Source of the DNA: Mannheimia sp. USDA-ARS-USMARC-1261
GTDB taxonomy: Bacteria > Pseudomonadota > Gammaproteobacteria > Enterobacterales > Pasteurellaceae
Direction of reading: 5' to 3'
Length of the DNA: 64,000 nt
Assembly: GCF_000521605.1 (NCBI RefSeq)
Contig: NZ_CP006942.1
Location: 1,178,001 to 1,242,000 of the forward strand
A program made the translations under genes and the position numbers. Position 1 is the stretch's first letter, and each line of letters begins with the position of its first letter. The notes beneath the pieces were generated by a model. That model saw only the letters and a list, made by a program, of their open reading frames with translations. It did no database searches and was not told the DNA's origin. This document shows, one piece after another, positions 57,371 to 64,000 of the stretch.

Positions 57371-58849
57371 ATGAACAGCATATTAGATAAAAAAATCAAA
57401 TCTACTGCAATCCCATCATTATTGTGTGATTTTTATAAAACTTCCCACAGAATACAATATCCGGAAGGCTCTCAATTTTTATACAGTACCTTTACGCCTC
57501 GTAGTAATGCAAAAGCACTTTTTCTTCATCGTATTGTTTCATTTGGTTTCCAAGCATTTATTGTAAAATATTTAATCCATTATTTTAATGATAACTTTTT
57601 CTCTCGCTCAGAATTTGACGTTGTTACTGAATATACGAGATTTATTGCAGATACCTTACAAATTGAAGATTCCGGCGAACATATTGCACAATTACATCAA
57701 TTAGGCTATTTACCGATTAGAATTAAAGCCATTCCTGAAGGTAAATCGGTTGCAATCAAAGTGCCGATGATGACTATCGAAAACACACATCCTGATTTCT
57801 TTTGGCTCACTAATTATTTGGAAACATTGATTAATGTTTCTCTATGGCAGCCGATAACATCGGCATCTATTGCTTTTGCTTATCGTAAAACATTAATGCA
57901 ATTTTCTGAGCAAACTTGCGATAATAATAGTCATCTCCCCTTCCAATCTCACGATTTTTCAATGCGTGGAATGAGTTCGTTAGAATCAGCTGAAAGCTCA
58001 GGAGCCGGGCATTTAACCTCATTTTTAGGCACAGATACAATCCCCGCCATTTCATTTGTTGAAGCCTACTATGGTTCAAAAAATCTTATCGGAACGTCCA
58101 TTCCTGCTTCCGAGCATTCTGTAATGAGTTCGCACGGTGTTGATGAATTACCAACATTCCGCTATTTAATGGGTAAATACCCCAATAATATGCTCTCTAT
58201 TGTGGCAGACACCACCGATTTTTGGCATAACATCACGGTAAATTTGCCATTGCTCAAAGAGGAAATTCTCGCTCGCCCAGAATCGGCAAAAATTGTCATT
58301 CGTCCTGATAGCGGCGACTTTTTTGCTATTATTTGTGGCGATGTTACAGCTGAAACCGAACACGAACGTAAAGGATTAATTGAATGTTTATGGGATATTT
58401 TCGGTGGAACAATCAACAACAAAGGCTATAAAGTGCTTAATCCGCATATTGGAGCTATTTATGGCGATGGTGTAACCTATGAAAAAATGGTTAAAATTTT
58501 AGAAGGATTAGAAACAAAAGGCTTCGCATCCAGTAATATTGTGTTTGGTGTAGGGGCTCAAACCTATCAACGCAATACAAGAGATACGCTTGGTTTTGCG
58601 ATTAAAGCTACTTCTATCACAATTAATGGCGTTGAGAAAGCCATTTTCAAAGCCCCAAAAACTGATGATGGTTTGAAAAAATCGCAAAAAGGTCGAGTAA
58701 AAGTAATTACTTTAGATAGCTATATTGATGGCTTAACTGCTCTTGATGATTTTTCTGATGATCTTTTAGAGCTGGTTTTTGAAAACGGTAAATTGGTTAA
58801 AGAAACAAATTTTGATGAAATCCGTCAAAATATTTCTGCTCAGTTTTAG
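57371..58849 (+). CDS. nadV: Nicotinamide phosphoribosyltransferase NadV
   Basis: A 492-residue NAMPT-type enzyme that converts nicotinamide plus PRPP to nicotinamide mononucleotide. Seen: LLCDFYKTSHRIQYPEGS, the substrate region SMRGMSSLESAESSGAGHL, ASEHSVMSSHG with the catalytic His, and IVIRPDSGDF plus YGDGVTYEKM for PRPP. In Pasteurellaceae this gene separates strains that grow without NAD from V-factor-dependent ones. Here it is chromosomal and flanked by housekeeping genes and uptake signals, with no plasmid or mobile trace. AAGGA lies 9 bases before the ATG. Confidence 0.95.
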   Translation: MNSILDKKIKSTAIPSLLCDFYKTSHRIQYPEGSQFLYSTFTPRSNAKALFLHRIVSFGFQAFIVKYLIHYFNDNFFSRSEFDVVTEYTRFIADTLQIEDSGEHIAQLHQLGYLPIRIKAIPEGKSVAIKVPMMTIENTHPDFFWLTNYLETLINVSLWQPITSASIAFAYRKTLMQFSEQTCDNNSHLPFQSHDFSMRGMSSLESAESSGAGHLTSFLGTDTIPAISFVEAYYGSKNLIGTSIPASEHSVMSSHGVDELPTFRYLMGKYPNNMLSIVADTTDFWHNITVNLPLLKEEILARPESAKIVIRPDSGDFFAIICGDVTAETEHERKGLIECLWDIFGGTINNKGYKVLNPHIGAIYGDGVTYEKMVKILEGLETKGFASSNIVFGVGAQTYQRNTRDTLGFAIKATSITINGVEKAIFKAPKTDDGLKKSQKGRVKVITLDSYIDGLTALDDFSDDLLELVFENGKLVKETNFDEIRQNISAQF

Positions 58850-58855
58850 CTAAAG

Positions 58856-58911
58856 CAAGCGGTTGAATTTTTTAAATTTTTTGCAAAATTTCTATAAAAT
58901 TCAACCGCTTG
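58856..58911. repeat. Inverted uptake signal pair, perfect 16-bp arms
   Basis: CAAGCGGTTGAATTTT (58856-58871) pairs perfectly with 58896-58911, across TTTTTTGCAAAATTT. It terminates the convergent nadV and cpdB. Confidence 0.85.
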
Positions 58912-58922
58912 TTATTTACTAT

Positions 58923-60899
58923 TTACTTAGTTAAATCAATACGATACACCGCAAAGCCTGTTTCATCATTTTCAACATATTCCATCGGATATTGTGCATT
59001 CTCTTTTATAAAAGTTTTTGCTTTTTCCGTTGGCGATGTTTCAAAACGAATATCCAGTTTTACCGTTGCGTTAATTGGTGCGATTCTCCAGTTGTTATCC
59101 GCTTTTGGACTTACTTGTCCGTGAGCTTTACTTTCTGAGGTAATATAATTCGCTAACACTTGGCGATTTTCATCAGGTGCAGCAAAAACAATATGTTTAT
59201 CGCCGGTTCCCGGGAATTTAGCACCATAAGCTCGGTAGTTGTTCGTTGCAATCAAAAACTCTTGGTTTGGTTCAACAGGTTTACCGTCAAAAGTGAGATT
59301 TACTACACGGTGTGCGTTTTCATTGATTAACTTACAATCGCCGTCATAGCGAGCCGGTTGGGTTAAGTCAAATTGATAATTTACGCCATCAATTACATCA
59401 AAGTTATAGGTGCGAAAGCCTGTCCAATCAAGTAAAGATTGTGGTTTATCACTCGTTGTATCAATTTGTTTGTACATTCCTGCACTGCATTCTAACCACT
59501 CTTTCAGCTCTGCTCCGCTTGCTTTAACCACCACTAACGTGTTTGGATAAAGGTATAAATCTGCCGCATTACGGAACGTTAATTCGCCGCTATCTACTTC
59601 AGTATAGCCTGTTGGATCGTTTTTACGACCACCTGCTTTAAATGGTGCTCCGGCACTTAAAATAGGAATACCTGCAAGTTCGGGCAAGCCTTTAACTACA
59701 TTTTCCACATAGGCTTTTTGTGCTTGGTTTACAATTTGAATGGTTGGGTCATCTTGAACTAACGCAAGATAGCTGTACATATTATCTGTTGCTTTACCAA
59801 TCGGTTGAGCCACAAATTTACGCGTTTCTTCGTGTGTTTCTTTTAATAATGCCGCAATTTCCGGGTGGTTTTCAACTTTTGCTTTTTTCGCTTCGGCATC
59901 ATAAATTGGACGTAGCTCTGCTCTGCCGTCCACCACGCCCCATTTGCCATTATGTTGAGCTAAACTTAAATCAATCACACTGATATTATTTGCCCAATAA
60001 CCTGCCATACTTTGAGGAACATTTTTCATTGTGCCTTTTTCAATATCTGCATTTGGCGATTGTGCAAATTCTTTATTTGGGAATAAACGGTGTGAATGTC
60101 CGAAAATTACTGCATCAATACCTTTTACATCAGCAAGATAAAAAGCTGAGTTTTCCGCACCTTCTTGATAAGGTTCATCAGATGGACCTGTGTGAGCTAG
60201 AGCAATAATCACATCTGCCCCCGCTTCCTTGATAAGTGGAATATATTTTTGTGCGGTTTTAACAATGTCTCGTGCTTCAACTTTACCTTCAAGATTTGCC
60301 TTATCCCAAACCATTACTTGTGGTGGTACAAAACCGATATAGCCGATTTTGACGGTTTGTTCTTTGCCGTTTTCATCAATGACTTTTTTCTCTTGAATAT
60401 CATAAGGTTTGAAGAATGGATCGTCTGTACCCGGTTTTACAATATTAGCATTCACAATGGGGAATTTAGCTTGTTTGATAGCATCATCTAAATAAGCTAA
60501 ACCATAGTTAAATTCGTGATTACCGAGCGTCCCTGCATCATATTGCATCGCATTTAATGCCATAATTGAAGGCTCTGCCCTGCCCTCTTTTGAACCTTTT
60601 GTGGATTGGTAGTCTGCAATCGGATTGCCTTGAATTAAATCGCCATTATCCACCAGTACACTATTTTTCACTTCTTCTCTGGCTTGCTTAATTAAAGTTG
60701 CAGCACGAGTGAAACCAAATTTATCGGTTGGGGCATCTTTATAATAGTCAAAATCGGTTAAGAAACTGTGAATATCGGTTGTAGCAATTACACGCAATGC
60801 AGCTTTATTTTGAGCATTTTTAGCAAAAGCCGACGGTTGAGTACCTAAAATAAGCATTGCACTTGCACCGAGTTGAATAAATTTTCTTCTATTTAGCAT
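58923..60899 (-). CDS. cpdB: 2',3'-cyclic-nucleotide 2'-phosphodiesterase/3'-nucleotidase
   Basis: A 658-residue periplasmic enzyme that hydrolyses 2',3'-cyclic nucleotides and 3'-nucleotides for salvage. The metallophosphatase domain shows [25 protein letters not shown] and FGHSHRLFP. The C-terminal 5'-nucleotidase domain has the substrate-stacking region near NNYRAYG. The N-terminus reads [13 protein letters not shown] plus a hydrophobic stretch cut after AFA, which looks like a twin-arginine signal, unlike the Sec signal of E. coli CpdB. ATG 60899 has GGAG upstream. Confidence 0.93.
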   Translation of the reverse strand: MLNRRKFIQLGASAMLILGTQPSAFAKNAQNKAALRVIATTDIHSFLTDFDYYKDAPTDKFGFTRAATLIKQAREEVKNSVLVDNGDLIQGNPIADYQSTKGSKEGRAEPSIMALNAMQYDAGTLGNHEFNYGLAYLDDAIKQAKFPIVNANIVKPGTDDPFFKPYDIQEKKVIDENGKEQTVKIGYIGFVPPQVMVWDKANLEGKVEARDIVKTAQKYIPLIKEAGADVIIALAHTGPSDEPYQEGAENSAFYLADVKGIDAVIFGHSHRLFPNKEFAQSPNADIEKGTMKNVPQSMAGYWANNISVIDLSLAQHNGKWGVVDGRAELRPIYDAEAKKAKVENHPEIAALLKETHEETRKFVAQPIGKATDNMYSYLALVQDDPTIQIVNQAQKAYVENVVKGLPELAGIPILSAGAPFKAGGRKNDPTGYTEVDSGELTFRNAADLYLYPNTLVVVKASGAELKEWLECSAGMYKQIDTTSDKPQSLLDWTGFRTYNFDVIDGVNYQFDLTQPARYDGDCKLINENAHRVVNLTFDGKPVEPNQEFLIATNNYRAYGAKFPGTGDKHIVFAAPDENRQVLANYITSESKAHGQVSPKADNNWRIAPINATVKLDIRFETSPTEKAKTFIKENAQYPMEYVENDETGFAVYRIDLTK

Positions 60900-61138
60900 A
60901 AAAAATCTCCAGATGAAATAGAACAACAAAATTGCAAAATATTTTAGAAAAATAACCGCTTGTTTGCTACGTTTTTTCGCATTTATACCCTGTTATATCA
61001 AATTTTAATCATATTTTTACCTTTCTTTAACTTCAAGGATTTATTTTAATGGCTGAAAGGTGTATCCTTTGTACCTGAATATACAGATAAAATTTGTATG
61101 CTATTCAAAGTCATTTCATAAAATAAGGTAATTTGACC

Positions 61139-62347
61139 ATGTCTAAAAACTTAATCTTAATCCTTAACTGCGGTAGTTCATCTCTTAAATTCGCTATTTT
61201 AGATCCTAAAACCGGTGATGAAAAATTATCAGGTCTTGCGGAAGCTTTTCATTTAGAAGATGCACGTATCAAATGGAAGTTAAATGGAGAGAAAGGTAAT
61301 GCCGATTTAGGTGCAGGTGCGGCACATAGCGAAGCACTTACATTTATTGCTGAAAAATTATTGTCTGATGAATTAAAAGCAAATATTGGTGCTATCGGTC
61401 ATCGTATTGTTCACGGTGGTGAGAAATTTACATCTTCTGTTGTGATTACAGATGAAGTGATTAAAGGTATTGAAGAAGCCGTTCAGTTCGCTCCGTTACA
61501 TAACCCTGCTCATTTAATCGGAATCAGAGAATCCTTCCGTATTTTTCCAGAATTGAAAGATAAGAATGTAGCTGTGTTTGATACAGCTTTCCACCAAACT
61601 ATGCCAGAGCAAGCATATTTATATGCTCTTCCATATAATTTATATAAAGAAAATGGTATTCGTCGCTATGGTGCTCATGGTACTAGCCACTTGTTTATCA
61701 CATCACAAGTTGCAGAATTTGCAGGTAAACCTGTAGATGAAACAAATGTTATTGTTTGCCACTTAGGCAACGGTGGTTCAGTTTCTGTTGTGCGTAATGG
61801 TAAATGTATTGATACGTCAATGGGTTTAACACCATTAGAAGGTTTAGTAATGGGAACTCGTTCTGGAGATCTTGATCCTGCTATTATTTTCTACCTATAT
61901 AAAAATTTAGGTATGTCTATTGACCAAATTGAAGAGACGCTAGTGAAAAAATCAGGTCTTTTAGGCTTAACTGGAGTAACAAGTGATTGCCGTTATTCTG
62001 AAGATGGTTATTACGATGAATCTAAACCTGAAGCGAAACGTGCTTTAGATGTTTATAGCTACCGTTTAGCGAAATACATTGGTTCATATATGGCAATTTT
62101 AGGTGCAGATCACTTAGATGCTATCGCATTCACAGGTGGTATCGGCGAAAATTCAGGTTTAGTGCGTGAATTAACGTTAAATCACTTAAAATTATTTGGT
62201 ATTAAGTTAGATAATGAGCGTAACCTAGCTGCTCGCTTTGGTAAAGACGGTGTAATTACAACTGACGACTCAGCGTTTAAAGCTGTAGTAATCCCAACTA
62301 ACGAAGAGTTAGTAATTGCACAAGATACCGCTAAATTAGCATTATAA
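61139..62347 (+). CDS. ackA: Acetate kinase
   Basis: A 402-residue ASKHA-fold kinase that makes ATP from acetyl phosphate in mixed-acid fermentation. Seen: [13 protein letters not shown] at the N-terminus, [17 protein letters not shown] with the catalytic Asp, HLGNGGS and [11 protein letters not shown] 61139 follows AAGG. A TTG two codons earlier is less likely. pta follows after 50 bp with a small hairpin between, the standard ackA-pta order. Confidence 0.97.
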   Translation: MSKNLILILNCGSSSLKFAILDPKTGDEKLSGLAEAFHLEDARIKWKLNGEKGNADLGAGAAHSEALTFIAEKLLSDELKANIGAIGHRIVHGGEKFTSSVVITDEVIKGIEEAVQFAPLHNPAHLIGIRESFRIFPELKDKNVAVFDTAFHQTMPEQAYLYALPYNLYKENGIRRYGAHGTSHLFITSQVAEFAGKPVDETNVIVCHLGNGGSVSVVRNGKCIDTSMGLTPLEGLVMGTRSGDLDPAIIFYLYKNLGMSIDQIEETLVKKSGLLGLTGVTSDCRYSEDGYYDESKPEAKRALDVYSYRLAKYIGSYMAILGADHLDAIAFTGGIGENSGLVRELTLNHLKLFGIKLDNERNLAARFGKDGVITTDDSAFKAVVIPTNEELVIAQDTAKLAL

Positions 62348-62354
62348 TAATACA

Positions 62355-62384
62355 GGGGCAGAGTTTCTGCCCTTTCACTTTCTA
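62355..62384 (+). terminator. Weak intercistronic hairpin between ackA and pta
   Basis: GGGCAGA (62356-62362) with TCTGCCC (62366-62372), loop GTT, followed by TTTCACTTTC. The tail is poor in T, so it probably attenuates or stabilises the ackA message and does not stop transcription fully. Confidence 0.5.
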
Positions 62385-62397
62385 ATTGGAAATAATT

Positions 62398-64000
62398 ATG
62401 TCTAGAACAATTATTCTTATTCCTATTTCAACAGGTGTCGGCTTAACCAGCGTCAGCTTAGGTTTAGTCCACGCATTAGAACAAAAAGGCTCTAAAGTTG
62501 GTTTCTTAAAACCTATTGCTCAGCCTATTAGTGGCGAAGATACTTTAGACCGCTCAACTACAATTATTCGTACAGACCAAACTACTGAAGTTGGTGAGCC
62601 ATTTATGCTAAGCGAAGCAGAAGCATTGATTGGTCAGAACCAAACGGATGTTTTATTGGAAAAAGTGGTAGAACGTCATCAAAAACTGTCTAAAAATAAT
62701 GAAATTATCATTATTGAAGGTTTAATTCCAACCCGTAAAAATTCTTATGCAAATAGCATTAACTATGAGATTGCACAATCACTCGATGCTGAAATTATCT
62801 TAGTTGCAGCTCCGGCTTCAGATACACCGGCTCAATTAAAAGAACGTATTGAAGCTGCTGCTTCACAGTTTGGTGGTCGCCACAATCCGAATTTATTAGG
62901 TGTCATTATTAATAAATTCAATGCTCCTGTTGATGATTCCGGTAGAACTCGCCCTGATTTAACTGAAATCTTCGATTCATTCCAACATTCTAATAATAAT
63001 GTTTCTGAAGTAGAAAATCTTTTTGCGAAAAGCCCGATTGAACTATTAGGTTGTATTAGTTGGAAAGCAGAGCTGATTGCGACTCGTGCTATTGATGTAG
63101 CTAAACATTTAGGTGCTTCAATTATTAATGAAGGTGAACTTAAAACTCGCCGTATTCGTGGCGTAACTTTCTGTGCTCGTAGCTTGCCACATATGGTGGA
63201 TCACTTTAAAGCAGGGAGTTTATTAGTAACTTCTGCTGATCGTCCGGAAGTATTAGTTGCTGCTTCACTTGCCGTAATGAATGGTGTGAAAATTGGTGCA
63301 ATTTTATTAACCGGTGGTTATAAAATTGATAGTACAATTGCTAAACTTTGCCAACAAGCTTTTGAAACAGGTGTTCCTGTATTCCGTATTGAAGGAAACA
63401 CGTGGCAAACTGCATTGAGCTTACAAAGTTTCAGCTTAGAAGTACCTGTAGATGATAAAGAGCGTATTGCTGCGATCAAAGAGTATATGGCAAGCCAATT
63501 TAATGTGAACTTCATTGATGAAATGTCTAAAGCCGGTACTCGTACTCGTCGTCTATCCCCTGCTGCATTCCGTTATCAATTAACAGAATATGCCCGTCAA
63601 GCGAAAAAACGTATTGTATTACCGGAAGGTGATGAGCCTCGTACAGTAAAAGCTGCTGCATTGTGTGCTGAACGTGGTATTGCAGAATGTGTACTACTCG
63701 CACCACCTACAGAGGTAGAACGTGTTGCTGAAGCTCAAGGTGTGGTATTAGGCAAAGGTATTACGATTATCGATCCTGCAACTATTCGTGAAAACTATGT
63801 TGATCGTTTAGTTGAACTGCGTAAAGCAAAAGGTATGACAGAAGTCGTTGCTCGTGAGCAATTATTAGACAATGTTGTATTAGGTACGATGATGCTTGAA
63901 GCCGGTGAAGTTGATGGTTTAGTATCAGGTGCTGTAAATACAACCGCCAATACTATTCGTCCACCAATGCAGATTATTAAAACTGCACCGGGTAGCTCAA
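62398..64000 (+). CDS. pta: Phosphate acetyltransferase (long form), 3' end outside window
   Basis: Converts acetyl-CoA and phosphate to acetyl phosphate, feeding AckA. The first 534 codons are open to the window edge. The N-terminal dethiobiotin-synthetase-like P-loop domain ([19 protein letters not shown]) and the DRTGG middle domain are present. The catalytic PTA_PTB domain starts at about residue 390 ([34 protein letters not shown]). The long form expected is about 710 residues. The ATG at 62398 follows TTGGAAATAATT. Confidence 0.95.
   Translation, partial: MSRTIILIPISTGVGLTSVSLGLVHALEQKGSKVGFLKPIAQPISGEDTLDRSTTIIRTDQTTEVGEPFMLSEAEALIGQNQTDVLLEKVVERHQKLSKNNEIIIIEGLIPTRKNSYANSINYEIAQSLDAEIILVAAPASDTPAQLKERIEAAASQFGGRHNPNLLGVIINKFNAPVDDSGRTRPDLTEIFDSFQHSNNNVSEVENLFAKSPIELLGCISWKAELIATRAIDVAKHLGASIINEGELKTRRIRGVTFCARSLPHMVDHFKAGSLLVTSADRPEVLVAASLAVMNGVKIGAILLTGGYKIDSTIAKLCQQAFETGVPVFRIEGNTWQTALSLQSFSLEVPVDDKERIAAIKEYMASQFNVNFIDEMSKAGTRTRRLSPAAFRYQLTEYARQAKKRIVLPEGDEPRTVKAAALCAERGIAECVLLAPPTEVERVAEAQGVVLGKGITIIDPATIRENYVDRLVELRKAKGMTEVVAREQLLDNVVLGTMMLEAGEVDGLVSGAVNTTANTIRPPMQIIKTAPGSS

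Overview
The window is a Pasteurellaceae chromosome segment of roughly 40% GC. Copies of the core ACAAGCGGT occur throughout, often as inverted pairs just after genes. This is the uptake signal sequence of the Actinobacillus pleuropneumoniae/Mannheimia branch, not the Haemophilus influenzae type. A nicotinamide phosphoribosyltransferase gene (nadV) predicts growth without NAD (V factor). The gltA, icd and acnB genes give the oxidative arm of the TCA cycle, which H. influenzae lacks. A Mannheimia- or Actinobacillus-like species is likely, but the species cannot be fixed from the sequence alone. There is no prophage, insertion sequence, CRISPR array or rRNA operon.

Layout. 1-5.8 kb: end of pmbA, hpt, a tRNA-Ile2, pgeF/ridA, the nucleoid protein gene yejK, bamE and gdhA. 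5.9-9.8 kb: a candidate small RNA, then a four-gene iron-chelate ABC importer behind a good Fur box. 10-14 kb: uvrB, a small membrane protein, a TatD hydrolase with a damaged C-terminus and a DMT exporter. 14.2-15.2 kb: a decayed TonB-dependent receptor. 15.3-18.8 kb: nrdAB behind two NrdR boxes. 18.9-24.7 kb (minus strand): nif3, macB, cpxA, a frameshifted cpxR and mazG. 24.8-27.3 kb: a 33-residue membrane peptide, accD and folC. 27.3-33.9 kb (minus strand): aspC, tmcA, ybeY and the moaA/moaCDE cofactor genes. moaA and moaC are separated by a 0.5-kb inverted-repeat element.

34.0-39.8 kb is the most distinctive part. A LuxR-type DNA-binding domain is fused to a LivJ/AmiC-like ligand-binding domain with no signal peptide. 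It lies behind an FNR-like promoter and next to torYZ, a pentaheme cytochrome and a Tat-exported molybdenum S-/N-oxide reductase. Two matching palindromes 40 bp apart precede torY. A second copy of the Moco riboswitch found before moaA lies between torY and torZ. Together these suggest that anaerobiosis, an unknown small ligand and molybdenum-cofactor supply all feed into one respiratory reductase. A leaderless paralogue, bisC, lies 11 kb downstream.

39.9-64 kb: a compact type III restriction-modification pair, gltA facing icd-acnB, an AAA ATPase, bisC, ygdD-rlmM, dapB-metB, nadV, cpdB and ackA-pta, with pta running off the right edge. Two genes (cpxR and the TatD gene) each carry an apparent one-base deletion in a four-base homopolymer, so sequencing error must be excluded before calling them mutants.
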